A stretch of DNA of 41,653 nucleotides, taken from positions 44,337 to 85,989 of the forward strand of contig DDRT01000005.1 of the NCBI GenBank assembly GCA_002343185.1, written 5' to 3'. Made by a program: the position numbers and the translations under genes. The DNA is from Deltaproteobacteria bacterium UBA2409 (lineage in GTDB: Bacteria; Bdellovibrionota_C; UBA2361; DDRT01). Below, one piece after another: positions 7,925 through 17,451 of this stretch; positions within the stretch are counted from its first letter, which is position 1, and each line of letters starts with the position of its first letter. Under the pieces are notes generated by a model. That model saw only the letters and a program-made list of their open reading frames with translations. It had not been told where the DNA came from and did no database searches.

Positions 7925-10054
7925 GTGATCGAAAGCCATGTGGCAAATGCGATAATCAATAGAGTAAATTCGGGCGGTAATTTATTTGAGCGCCTGAGTA
8001 TTCATATTGATACTCCATTTGGCCGTGCAAAAGAGCAAGCAAATCAGATCCTATTGGACATAAAAGAATATAACTCCTCTGCACCAACCTCTAATGGTGC
8101 AGATGCAGTATTTCAAATTGAAACGGATATAAGCGAACTTAATAGTTTAACTGAATCTGAGTTTGACATTAAAAAACAACAGTTTGGAAAGAGAAACCCA
8201 GCAGAGGAGAGAAGAGCAGATGAGCTAAGAATAGCTTTACAAGATGCTGCTCGTGCGATTCATATAGAAGATTTATTTGGCTCACCTCTTGTATCTTTCG
8301 AAAAATTTAAGGAACAAGCGACTAAACTTCAGTACTTTCTGGGGCAAGATCTCAATATAGCAGAGGAGCTTAGAAATAAGGTTTTGCAGTTTGGTGAGAA
8401 TAGAGCAAATTATGATTCTCTGAATGAGTTAGAAGGCAGGCTATCGATATTGATCGATATGCATACAGAGTTAGGTAGGCCAGAAATTATACCCGGACAG
8501 CGGGAGCTGATTCTGCGAGAGAAGTTTAGTGCACTGGTTACGAACCATGGGGATTTTTATGATTCTCTTATAGATTACGCCTTAACTTGCAAAGATAGAA
8601 TCTATGAGCTATCGAATAGGTTCCATCAAACCCTTACTCGACATGAACAAGAAGTATTAAATGAAGTTGAAAACAGATTAATAGCTGCAAAAAGGCGATC
8701 TGAAACGAATATTAATAGGCCTGCTGATGATATTGGCGATGTTTTAGATAGTCTAGAGGCATCATCCAAACTTCGAAATAATAGATTTGAAGAAAAAGTT
8801 AAGAAGTATGATGGGAATGAATTCGTTAAACTCTTAGAAAAAACTGGATATAACATTAAAGATGAAGAGGCTAAGAGAAATGCATATCATGCGATCGGAA
8901 CCGAAGATAATTGGCCCAAAAGAGCACTACATCTTGATCAGTACTTAAGATATAGCAATGCATTGAATAACCTTACACCAGAACAGCTTGCTACTTTGAG
9001 GGATATTACACAAAAAATTCAGTTAATATCTCAAAATAGCCTCCAGGTAGATGAAGTTTTCTACTACAAATTAAGAAATCAAGAAACAATAGAAGCTAGA
9101 AAAAACCTAGATAGAGAGTTCGTAAGATTCCAACGACGTTTAAAGCAACTCGATTTCAATACCAACATGTGGAGTGGGGTTAGTCTGCTTTCAAGCATTG
9201 GCATACCGTCATTGTCTGTGTGGGGAGGTATTCTTCTTTCAGGTCATCTTGGAAAAAGCTTCCTGAATGTCATAAATTCAGGGCAACTTACTAATGCAAC
9301 TTCAAGTTACCCATTGGTTGTTACGATGCTATCTGTTCTATGTGTTGGTGCATTAACATTTGGAACATCCTTTATAAATAGATGGATAAATAGGGCAATA
9401 GAGCAACGGATCGAGCTTAACAGATTCAAACTTGAAGCATCTAAACTCAAGGATATGATCAAATCAGTAATGAACCCGACTTTAATGAAGTATCCAGAAT
9501 ATAGAGCCATGGTACTTGGCTCATATTTTAAGGCTTTAGCATTTTCAACAGCTCGAAAAGTTCAGCGTTTCGATCCTGTCCAAGGTGCCAGGTTGGGCAA
9601 GTTATACGATCGATATATAGAATTGAATGCTCATTCATTAGCCTTGCAGGATGAAGGCGAAGATAGAGATCCAACAGTTGGAAATAGGATACAAGAAGTT
9701 GCTGTCAAGATTGCTAATTTACAACAAGAAAACCCAATAAATTCAACTAAGAATCCATTGAAAGTGATCACATGGGCTGATGAAGTTGATCTAAATGACC
9801 AATACTTTAGAGGTATGACGAACTTAATTTTCACATTACCTCAAATAATAGAGGCAAGATATCAGCTCACATTTGAAGGGACTCAACAAATCATATCAAC
9901 ATTGGACAAGATATCCGATACAACAAGCGACTATGCTGAGAAGGATAATGTGAGAGGTGACGATATCGGAGAGCAGTTTGTGTATCTTGAATGTCCACAT
10001 GTTGTCATTGGAGCTAAAGGGATGCTTGGGGCTATTAAGTCTTTATTTAAATAA
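7925..10054 (+). CDS. coiled-coil membrane protein of unknown function
   Basis: I do not recognise the family. The 709-residue protein starts at GTG behind a good Shine-Dalgarno site (GGAGGAG, five bases off). The first ~400 residues are charged and helical with repeated Leu spacing, typical of coiled coils. Two membrane segments follow near residues 418-438 and 463-485. The part after them (from about 490) is again helical and charged and has no signal for export. The shape suggests a membrane-anchored protein with large cytoplasmic coiled-coil arms. It lies 48 bases after the TraG-like gene and two bases before the next gene, so it belongs to the same transcription unit and is likely an accessory part of the same machine. 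Confidence 0.5.
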   Translation: MIESHVANAIINRVNSGGNLFERLSIHIDTPFGRAKEQANQILLDIKEYNSSAPTSNGADAVFQIETDISELNSLTESEFDIKKQQFGKRNPAEERRADELRIALQDAARAIHIEDLFGSPLVSFEKFKEQATKLQYFLGQDLNIAEELRNKVLQFGENRANYDSLNELEGRLSILIDMHTELGRPEIIPGQRELILREKFSALVTNHGDFYDSLIDYALTCKDRIYELSNRFHQTLTRHEQEVLNEVENRLIAAKRRSETNINRPADDIGDVLDSLEASSKLRNNRFEEKVKKYDGNEFVKLLEKTGYNIKDEEAKRNAYHAIGTEDNWPKRALHLDQYLRYSNALNNLTPEQLATLRDITQKIQLISQNSLQVDEVFYYKLRNQETIEARKNLDREFVRFQRRLKQLDFNTNMWSGVSLLSSIGIPSLSVWGGILLSGHLGKSFLNVINSGQLTNATSSYPLVVTMLSVLCVGALTFGTSFINRWINRAIEQRIELNRFKLEASKLKDMIKSVMNPTLMKYPEYRAMVLGSYFKALAFSTARKVQRFDPVQGARLGKLYDRYIELNAHSLALQDEGEDRDPTVGNRIQEVAVKIANLQQENPINSTKNPLKVITWADEVDLNDQYFRGMTNLIFTLPQIIEARYQLTFEGTQQIISTLDKISDTTSDYAEKDNVRGDDIGEQFVYLECPHVVIGAKGMLGAIKSLFK

Positions 10055-10056
10055 CT

Positions 10057-12381
10057 ATGGCGCTATCAGAGTCACTTTTGCATTTACCAGTTAGTGCTCA
10101 GAGCTATATTGCTCCTAGTGAACTTAATCAACATTCTAGAGTTGACCCCACCGACTTCAGGCGTCAAGTAAGAACCTGGCAAGATGGATATCAAGAGCAA
10201 AAATTAGTAAATGATTCGAGGAAATCCATAAATCAAGGTACTTATGATACAAGTAATGGATACAGAGTTGAGGTTAGTTATAGTGTTTGGGCAGTTCATG
10301 AAAGGTCGGGTCTAGGTAGCGCAGAAGCATTACAAGCTGATCTTTTTAAGAGTCATGTTCAATCTGTTGGAGTCGACTCGAGCTCACTAGTATTTTATGA
10401 CGAGCAAGTAGCACCTGTTTTGAGTGTCCTTGACTCAGCTGGAAATATTGGAACTGCTGGGAGGTTCGGTAAATTAATTATTTCGGTTACTAAGATTCCG
10501 CCTGGAGCGCCAAGAGCAGAAAAACCTCCAATAGGTGCTAAAGGTTCAAGTGCCACTGCTGCTATACAAGCACTCGAGGTTCATGCAAATGAAATGTTGC
10601 CATACGGTGAATGCCTTCCAACCATAGATGGGACTCTTGATTATCATGTAATTCATGCCATGTGGGAGAAAGATGATTCATTCGAGTGGGCAAAGCATGT
10701 TGCCCAAACGATTGCTCACCATATCGAACAGTATGGCGATAAAGGGATAATTTTAGGCGGTGGTCATGCAAGTATTCTAAATATTCCGCTTTGGGGTGGG
10801 GCACAAAATTCCGCAATATTTTGCTGCCCAGTGGTTGTAAGATTTAAACGACATGAGAGAGCATTAGATCCAGAGCCACTACTCCCATTGCCGCCTGCAG
10901 TTCCATTATCGATTACTGACCCAGGATTCAACGAAAAACTCAAAGGTGCACGCCAGTTTGTTAATCCTGATGGTCGCAGGGAAGGAATGTTTACAGCATT
11001 TGATATTCTCCCAAGGCTAGATTCAAGAGGTTTCAATGTACCAGGGCGTTCTGAAAAAGATGAGTTTCACTCCCCTTCAAATCCATTGCAGCAGTATTCA
11101 ATGTTTCACTCATCAGCTCGCGCTCTAAAAGAACTGAGAGATCTATTATGGATGAGCGCTAAGGAAGGTTGGTTACCTAAACTTGGTGGAGTTAGATTCA
11201 CTTATAGAGATAGAGATACTATTTACTGGCATACTGGCACTTTGCCTGGGCGAGTTTGTGAAGTTGAAGCTCACATAGAAAACGTTGCTGAAAACAATGA
11301 TCTATCAAAAGGGCCTTTGTCTATAGTATCAAATGAGGAATTTCCAGATCCAGAATGGCCTGTGATGTATAGAAAATATCACATGCAGGTAAGGGAAAAT
11401 ATGGAATTTGGACAACTCTTTCAAGGGGGGCCACGTTACCGATGTGCTTTTATCGAAGGGGTTGAGCCTATGCAGCAACCTGGAGCAACCTTAAGAAAAA
11501 TAGCATACACACCTTTCGAACTTTATACTGGTATACGTGACAGGATTGTGAATGTTCTTGCAAGAAACCCTGGGTACTCTCTACTCTCACACAGATATAC
11601 AGGGATAGTTGACATCCCCGTTTGGTGGGGTGGCTTCGGAAATCCATACGCACAAAGAAGAAATGCTATGATTTTTCTCGAAAACAGAGATCTTAAAGGT
11701 GTTGAATTATTCGATAGTCGAGGGAATCCAATTCATCCTGCTGCAGAAGAGTTCCTTTCCTCTCAAATGAACTTACTACTACACCGAGATACCCAAGGAT
11801 TATTTGCTGAGGGTAACCATGACGGAAATCCATCCTGGCATAAAGTGATCTTTGATAAATCAATTGCTGGTTTTACATTGCCTTATTTTCAGCTTCAATC
11901 TGAGATGAGCCCAGAACTGAGGTATATAGAGGATGTTATAAAAGTTGGCGAAATTGATGCAGGTTTAAATCGCGCAATAATTCCAGTCAAAATCGGAAAC
12001 GAATGGTATGCATGGGTCGTTTCAATGGCATATCCTGGATTTGACGATGATGAGAGAGAAGGACAACAGGCTAGAGATCTTGGTAAAATGAATGCTGAAA
12101 GTGCAATGCGTCCACTGACATTAACTTGTGGTGCATATAGAGACCGGGGATATTTTAGTGGTAGTTTGATATTTCAGGTGCAATTTCCTCAGTTATGGGA
12201 ATCCCCTGACCAATGTATTGGAACAGGTGAACTTTCAGGTGCATCAAATTCTGTTGGAAAGGGATTTGTTTATCATAGAGTATACTTGCTAAGGATTGAT
12301 GACCCATTTTTTTTAGCAGATCCCCTCTCTGGTCTACAAAAGTTCCATGAAAGAGACAGATCATTGATGAGATTACTATAA
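10057..12381 (+). CDS. large soluble protein of unknown function with internal duplication
   Basis: The 774-residue protein has no signal peptide or membrane segment and matches no family I know. Two regions look alike: around residues 233-263 (ILNIPLWGGAQNSAIF) and around 507-545 (IVDIPVWWGGFGNPYAQRRN). Both follow an amphipathic helix and lead into a hydrophobic strand, which suggests an ancient duplication of one module. Trp, Gly, Pro and aromatic residues are frequent, as in beta-rich globular proteins. The ATG is only two bases after the preceding stop, without a clear Shine-Dalgarno site. It closes the first block of the TraG-linked cluster. Confidence 0.5.
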   Translation: MALSESLLHLPVSAQSYIAPSELNQHSRVDPTDFRRQVRTWQDGYQEQKLVNDSRKSINQGTYDTSNGYRVEVSYSVWAVHERSGLGSAEALQADLFKSHVQSVGVDSSSLVFYDEQVAPVLSVLDSAGNIGTAGRFGKLIISVTKIPPGAPRAEKPPIGAKGSSATAAIQALEVHANEMLPYGECLPTIDGTLDYHVIHAMWEKDDSFEWAKHVAQTIAHHIEQYGDKGIILGGGHASILNIPLWGGAQNSAIFCCPVVVRFKRHERALDPEPLLPLPPAVPLSITDPGFNEKLKGARQFVNPDGRREGMFTAFDILPRLDSRGFNVPGRSEKDEFHSPSNPLQQYSMFHSSARALKELRDLLWMSAKEGWLPKLGGVRFTYRDRDTIYWHTGTLPGRVCEVEAHIENVAENNDLSKGPLSIVSNEEFPDPEWPVMYRKYHMQVRENMEFGQLFQGGPRYRCAFIEGVEPMQQPGATLRKIAYTPFELYTGIRDRIVNVLARNPGYSLLSHRYTGIVDIPVWWGGFGNPYAQRRNAMIFLENRDLKGVELFDSRGNPIHPAAEEFLSSQMNLLLHRDTQGLFAEGNHDGNPSWHKVIFDKSIAGFTLPYFQLQSEMSPELRYIEDVIKVGEIDAGLNRAIIPVKIGNEWYAWVVSMAYPGFDDDEREGQQARDLGKMNAESAMRPLTLTCGAYRDRGYFSGSLIFQVQFPQLWESPDQCIGTGELSGASNSVGKGFVYHRVYLLRIDDPFFLADPLSGLQKFHERDRSLMRLL

Positions 12382-12410
12382 CCTACTGTAATTTAAAGCA
12401 TATTTATTGA

Positions 12411-12439
12411 GTCACAGCGAGCTGGATTTAGACTATAAC
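12411..12439 (+). promoter_or_regulatory. candidate internal promoter at the second block of the TraG-linked cluster
   Basis: In the 68-base gap GTCACA (12411-12416), a 17-base spacer and TATAAC (12434-12439) stand ten bases before the ATG at 12450. The -35 box matches the consensus at four positions and the -10 at five. There is no Shine-Dalgarno site for the next gene, which fits a very short leader. Confidence 0.3.
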
Positions 12440-12449
12440 CATTTATGAG

Positions 12450-13457
12450 ATGCTTAATAACGTTTTACTAGAGGCTCTGAGAGGAAACAGCAACAGAGCC
12501 GTACTTGGTGGAGAGCGAGATAATAGTGTAAGGGCTGGGGTTATATTATCTAATACAACTGAGCCATCTGAGGCAACTAAGGCAGTAAGATTTACTAGTA
12601 ATGAACAGATTCGCGATGAATTCAAGAAGGAAGTAGATAAATTTCTTGCACAAAATATGACACAAGATGAGGCGATAGAAAGAGCCATTGAAGAGTTAAA
12701 TTCAAGAGCTGATAAGGTTCGTCTGGCTCAAGGAATAATTATCGACGTTTTTCGAAATGAAATACCAAACTATGAGACTGCCAATGCTGGGCTAGTAAGC
12801 GACAATGCTAGAGAGCTTATATCGCAGGGGATAAAAAATGCTATTGATGAAAAAAAGATGAATTCGGAAGAAAGTAGGTCATTTCGTGATCGCTTGTCTG
12901 GTTTCACAGAAGCATTCGGTAGCCCACTTGCTACATTTGCAGGAAGTGTTTTTAAGATACCTTTGAACTTAGCAAAGATAGGTTCAGTCGCAGGGCTAGG
13001 AGTTTTTGCTTTCTACGAAACTCTCTTTCATTTTCGTGATACAGGAATTTATGGATCTGATGTTTGGAGCACTGGTGCGCTAGAAATAGGAAGAGGGCTC
13101 ATGATTGCATCAGCAACTATGCTCGGTTTTGCTGTCGCTGCAAAAACTGGAGGTCAGCTCATTTATGACCCAGCAGTGGCAGAAATTAATGCAAAGTCAG
13201 AAAGTAATTCAGGATGGAGTAAATTTAAGGCTCACCTTGGTGCTCTTTCTATGCTTGAGACAACTAAAGCTGTTGTGGCTTCATATCTTTTAGGAAAAGG
13301 GGCAGCTGCTGGACTTGATTTTCTTGCGCTTATACCACCTGGAAGTCATGGAACCGTTGCTGCAGTTGGTACCTTGTTTTGGCTCGGTGTAAAGGTGGTT
13401 GGAGATCTCTCAACAGCATATAGATTGAGAGGGATTCTTAAAGACGAGGGATTATGA
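12450..13457 (+). CDS. multi-pass membrane protein of unknown function
   Basis: The 335-residue protein has a charged N-terminal half (1-165) and a hydrophobic C-terminal half. Likely membrane segments lie near residues 168-188, 210-230, 262-285 and 290-312, rich in Gly and Ala. It ends with a short basic tail. I recognise no family. The ATG at 12450 was chosen because it follows a plausible -10 element by ten bases and gives the full frame. The stop overlaps the next start (ATGA), so it is coupled to the PDZ-like gene behind it. Confidence 0.5.
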   Translation: MLNNVLLEALRGNSNRAVLGGERDNSVRAGVILSNTTEPSEATKAVRFTSNEQIRDEFKKEVDKFLAQNMTQDEAIERAIEELNSRADKVRLAQGIIIDVFRNEIPNYETANAGLVSDNARELISQGIKNAIDEKKMNSEESRSFRDRLSGFTEAFGSPLATFAGSVFKIPLNLAKIGSVAGLGVFAFYETLFHFRDTGIYGSDVWSTGALEIGRGLMIASATMLGFAVAAKTGGQLIYDPAVAEINAKSESNSGWSKFKAHLGALSMLETTKAVVASYLLGKGAAAGLDFLALIPPGSHGTVAAVGTLFWLGVKVVGDLSTAYRLRGILKDEGL

Positions 13458-14446
13458 CATTACCAAGGTTTACATACGAACAAGGTGGAGGGTTAACTGA
13501 TAAAGATATTGAAAATCTTGCCCTTTTTTCTGGCCAATCTCGCCCCTCACCGATTCGTCCATCTGAGAAAGAAATTGAAGAGCACCTACAAAAACTACTG
13601 TCCCAAAGGAAAGGTACTGAGGAGATACACCATATAGGTGTATTTAATAGTTCTGCGAATGAAGCGGTAAAAGGTGGCGACAATTCAAGGCTTGTTGTCG
13701 AAGGAATGGAGCCAGTTCTTTCTCCAGCGCATATAGAATCCTTTATGAGGAATCATATTAGAAACGGAGGTAAGCTTGAGGATGTAGTACTTATGGCTAC
13801 GGGCCTAGACGGTCAGAGGGCTGGAGAGGTTGTGATGATTAGCTCCAACCAAAGATATAGATATAACCCTGGAGGCGATGCTGCTGTATCTATGGCAGTT
13901 TCAACTGCAGATAGAATGAATACTGTTACAAGTATAACGGGAATAGAGATCCCAGTTTTAAGGACTATGGTTGAAAAATTAAAGGGTAGTAAGCTAGTAA
14001 CAGCGCAAGGTTGGCTAACTGAAGCTGAATTCGAGGTTGCACTGGATCTAACTAATGAAGAATTAAAGAAGGTAGTATCAGAGCAAACTAATAAATTGAA
14101 ACTCTCTTCAGACTTTGAAAGCACTACAGGTCTTAGTATTCAGGAGATAACAATAGAAAACTCAAGGCGATACTCGAGTGATTTAGAGCAAAGTAAAAAA
14201 GATGATGAAGCAAAAAAATCACTAAAAATCTCAGGATCTACTACTTTATTTAATAACAAATCAAAAGAGATCATAGTAAAATTCCCTAATATCGTCTCCT
14301 TGAATGGAAAAGTTGTGCACACTAGGGATGAGCTCAATCAGGCATGGAAAGAAATAACTGAAGATGCCAGTATCACCCATGTTTCAATCGGACTTAGAAA
14401 TGATGCTGGGGATCAAAATGTAGTTATAATTGAGGTTGAAAGATGA
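13454..14446 (+). CDS. soluble protein with a PDZ-like C-terminus
   Basis: The 330-residue protein lacks membrane segments. Its last ~60 residues read IVSLNGKVVHTRDELNQAW, then THVSIGLRNDAGDQNVVIIE. This is the pattern of the second half of a PDZ domain (LNGKxV.s..EL...., then strands of VxLxhRxG), as in HtrA/DegP proteases. No protease domain is present, so a peptide-binding or scaffold role is more likely. Residues 1-250 are unfamiliar. It starts in an ATGA overlap with the preceding gene and ends in an ATGA overlap with the next one. PDZ assignment is by eye. Confidence 0.5.
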   Translation: MTLPRFTYEQGGGLTDKDIENLALFSGQSRPSPIRPSEKEIEEHLQKLLSQRKGTEEIHHIGVFNSSANEAVKGGDNSRLVVEGMEPVLSPAHIESFMRNHIRNGGKLEDVVLMATGLDGQRAGEVVMISSNQRYRYNPGGDAAVSMAVSTADRMNTVTSITGIEIPVLRTMVEKLKGSKLVTAQGWLTEAEFEVALDLTNEELKKVVSEQTNKLKLSSDFESTTGLSIQEITIENSRRYSSDLEQSKKDDEAKKSLKISGSTTLFNNKSKEIIVKFPNIVSLNGKVVHTRDELNQAWKEITEDASITHVSIGLRNDAGDQNVVIIEVER

Positions 14447-15687
14447 TCAAACTCTCTAACGCTCAAGACTCAATAGTTTCTGACGAATCTTCATTATCTC
14501 AGCTTACTGAAGCATTGAGAAGGGGCTGTTCTATTTTAAGAGATGATGGAACTATCTCTCCTACTAGTCTAGACAAGAACACAGTCCAGGAAGTCTTGAA
14601 GGAATTATCGAGAATCGAGAGTCCAAGCTTCGGCTCAGCTGCAAGAGAGCATATCTCACGAGAAGCGATGGATCGACTCAAAGAAGAATTGAAACGAGAT
14701 TTATTACTCCGAATTTTAGGTTTGAATAATTCGCAGGGAGATCAAAGTGCAACCTGTGGTGTCTCCGTTCAGCAATTGAAGTTGATAGAACATGATCCAG
14801 GACGTTTCGTGAGGGAGGTTTTAGATTTAGTAGACAAAGGATTCTATCGAGAGGCGCAATCTGGTAGGGTGGTAAAATTGAAGCCAGAAGCTTTATATGC
14901 TGACTCTAACTCAGTTAGTTCTGAGTTTAGTCACGTAAAAGAGAGGCTCGCTGCTGGTAGAATATGGGATCTAGCCAATCTTGAACTAGATAACGGTGTT
15001 AATTTTGACCTCTCGATTTCAAGCTTTGAGACAGAACAGTCAATAAATACCTCTGGGATGGCAGGATATCCATCAAAATTTACAGGCCAGCCAGATCATT
15101 GGATAGTAAACGGATATAGAGCAAGATTTGGCGTTAATTACTCTGCTGATTACAATGATGGAAATCTTGAAGAAAGATTTAAATCGGGTCTTTATAATAA
15201 TGAGCTGTGCTCTGTCTCTCTAAATGGAGATGGTTCAAAAAAACATATTGTTCTAATTTCTCATGTTGAGACAGATGAAAATGGAGAAATGCGCGTCTAT
15301 GTAAGAGACACGCAGCTTCATAGAACTTCAGATAATAGATCGATCTATCAGAAGTTACTTGTAAAGGGTGCTAGGGGTGAAGGACATGATACCTGGAGTG
15401 TCCCTTTGTCAAGATTTTTAGGGTCTGATGGAGAACCTCCTATTCTCAGATTTGCGATGTCAAGGAAATCTACGCCTCAGGAAGATATGACAGAGAATCA
15501 GGATAGGGCTCTTATTGATTACAGAGCAAAAGAGTATAACTTTGGGTCAGCACTTACCTATTACGAATTTATGAGTCCATACAGTGAGGCTAATACTAGG
15601 AAATCCCTACAAATTTCACCTTCTAGTCCTATGAAGCCACTATTCCAGTCCTTAGGCTTTGATAAGCCATCTTTTAAGGGCGTATAA
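14443..15687 (+). CDS. candidate papain-like cysteine peptidase
   Basis: The 414-residue protein has no signal peptide. A segment around residues 98-133 reads QGDQSATCGVSVQQLKLIEH, followed by DPGRFVREVLDLVDKGF. This resembles papain-fold peptidases in which an active-site Cys (C105) starts a helix. Farther on, KKHIVLISHVE (H268) and then RVYVRDTQLH (D289) give a spacing like the His and Asp of a catalytic triad (H on one strand, D at the end of the next). The match is my pattern reading, not a database result. It could be a processing peptidase for the cluster or a secreted effector. It is translationally coupled to the PDZ-like gene upstream. Confidence 0.4.
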   Translation: MIKLSNAQDSIVSDESSLSQLTEALRRGCSILRDDGTISPTSLDKNTVQEVLKELSRIESPSFGSAAREHISREAMDRLKEELKRDLLLRILGLNNSQGDQSATCGVSVQQLKLIEHDPGRFVREVLDLVDKGFYREAQSGRVVKLKPEALYADSNSVSSEFSHVKERLAAGRIWDLANLELDNGVNFDLSISSFETEQSINTSGMAGYPSKFTGQPDHWIVNGYRARFGVNYSADYNDGNLEERFKSGLYNNELCSVSLNGDGSKKHIVLISHVETDENGEMRVYVRDTQLHRTSDNRSIYQKLLVKGARGEGHDTWSVPLSRFLGSDGEPPILRFAMSRKSTPQEDMTENQDRALIDYRAKEYNFGSALTYYEFMSPYSEANTRKSLQISPSSPMKPLFQSLGFDKPSFKGV

Positions 15688-15726
15688 AAGACACATCAGT
15701 AAATTATCTCCCATAACCCTGTTAGT

Positions 15727-17451
15727 ATGACAAATTTAGCACCAGAGCAGCAAGGAACAAGGCAGGATCTGCAACAGCCAAGGGGGGAAGTACCGCCTTC
15801 TCCATTAAATGGCAATCTTGGAGGTCATGAAGTAGTTCGCGATGCTCGTCCTTGGAGGCAACAGCCCCAACAAGCTCAAACTCCAGTTCAAAATACTGAG
15901 GAAAAACCGTCAGGACTCTTGGGATTTTTTAATAATCTAAAAGATAGAGTAGTTGGTGGATTTGAAGCCGTTCATGAGTTTGTTTCTAATAGTTCAGAAA
16001 CATTAGTAGATCTACTAAAGTCAGCAATTACCTCACCATTTTTAAATCCTATCGGATTTGCTATTCAAAATTCTGAAGCAATACTAAGTGGTCTTAAAAA
16101 ATCCTTTGATGTGATAAAAGATATCGTTACTCATCCTGCCTTTATAGCTGGATTAAGTATCGCACTAATAGCTGTTGGTACTGTTTTTCCTCCTGCTATG
16201 ATTGCTGGTATTGCAATAGGTGCACTACAAAGTGCAGGTGATGTTATAGCAGCAGTTGCTAGCGGCGACCCAATGGCGATCGGGCTTGCTCTTGGAGGGC
16301 TTGCGCTTTGCTTTATTGGAGGTGGTGCTATTAAGGGGGCTCTCTCTGCTAGTAAGGAAATGCTAAAAGCTGGCGCTCGAGAAGCCACTGAACTTGCGGC
16401 TAAAAACATAGGAAAAGAAGCAGTCGAAAAATTAGCGCTTAATCCACAGTCTGTTCAAAAGCTTGGCTCAGAAATCGGAACAGATGCAGCCTTGGGAGTA
16501 AAGGAACTCATACGAAAAACGCCAGAGCTTGCAACAAATCCGGCACAATTGGAAGCAGCCGTTAAAGCCTCAGTGTCAGAGTTAACTGAGAAAAGAGTTT
16601 ATGCCTTTCTTAAGGAAGCAGACACTCATAAAATTGTTGAACAACTTACAACAGAGTTTCTTGAGACTTTTTCACGTGGAGGAAAAGAATCGGTAGAAAA
16701 GCTAATGAGCTTTGGAATGACTAAAGAAGCGGCAGAAGAGGCAGCAAAAGAGCTCTCTCAAGCTATCGGTACAAAAGGATCCAGGGGAGCATTTGATGCC
16801 GAGCTAAAAGATATACTTGAAGAGCATATTTCAAAAGCAATCATAGATGATCTTAAAAAGAAAGGGATTCAGGAAGCGTTTGAAGGTAGTTTCTCGGCGC
16901 AAATGCAAGTAGTTAAAAACGAACTGGCTCAAGAGGGTATTGAGCTTTCTGATGATGCACTAAAGGCGATACATAAAGGCGCAAAAGAGGGCTTTGAGGA
17001 AGGGCTTGAACGTGGGGTAAGGAAAATAGTAAGGGAAGGAATAGAAGAAGCGTTCAGAAAATTCCGTAGGCCAAGGGACATGCCCCAAAATCTTGCTAAT
17101 CAAGAACGTAAGAAAAAAGAGAGTAGACTAGATGTCAAAGATGAGAGAGATACACGAAATTCAAGTCCAAGTTTTGAGGCTAAAGTTTCAGTTGATGCTC
17201 CTTTAGACGAGGCTAGAAGGCCAAAAAAACAAGATCCTGGAGTTAATGTTTCTATTAGACAGGAGAGAGCAGATGATCTAAGCGGAAGAAGAAGTTTTCT
17301 TGTTGGGAAAACCTCATTTTACGGGGAAGATGAGTTTGACTACACAGGTGGATTAAGAGGAGGGGGATTAGCTGATGCGCTTGGAATCCCTGAAGCCAGA
17401 AAGGTTGATTCCTCCGAAATTAAAATCACGAAGGAAGAGGAGAAAGTATGA
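15727..17451 (+). CDS. protein with Gly/Ala-rich hydrophobic hairpin, possible translocator or pore-forming protein
   Basis: The 574-residue protein opens with a Gln/Pro-rich disordered region (1-60). Two long hydrophobic stretches follow, near residues 138-170 and 182-204, very rich in Gly, Ala and Ile and joined by a short SGDPMAIG turn. Ala/Glu/Lys-rich helices follow to about residue 465, then a charged disordered tail. This layout (hydrophobic hairpin inside long amphipathic helices) is seen in pore-forming toxins and in type III translocators, but I find no family match. A 39-base gap separates it from the peptidase-like gene. It overlaps the next gene by four bases, with AGGAG before that start. 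Confidence 0.45.
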   Translation: MTNLAPEQQGTRQDLQQPRGEVPPSPLNGNLGGHEVVRDARPWRQQPQQAQTPVQNTEEKPSGLLGFFNNLKDRVVGGFEAVHEFVSNSSETLVDLLKSAITSPFLNPIGFAIQNSEAILSGLKKSFDVIKDIVTHPAFIAGLSIALIAVGTVFPPAMIAGIAIGALQSAGDVIAAVASGDPMAIGLALGGLALCFIGGGAIKGALSASKEMLKAGAREATELAAKNIGKEAVEKLALNPQSVQKLGSEIGTDAALGVKELIRKTPELATNPAQLEAAVKASVSELTEKRVYAFLKEADTHKIVEQLTTEFLETFSRGGKESVEKLMSFGMTKEAAEEAAKELSQAIGTKGSRGAFDAELKDILEEHISKAIIDDLKKKGIQEAFEGSFSAQMQVVKNELAQEGIELSDDALKAIHKGAKEGFEEGLERGVRKIVREGIEEAFRKFRRPRDMPQNLANQERKKKESRLDVKDERDTRNSSPSFEAKVSVDAPLDEARRPKKQDPGVNVSIRQERADDLSGRRSFLVGKTSFYGEDEFDYTGGLRGGGLADALGIPEARKVDSSEIKITKEEEKV

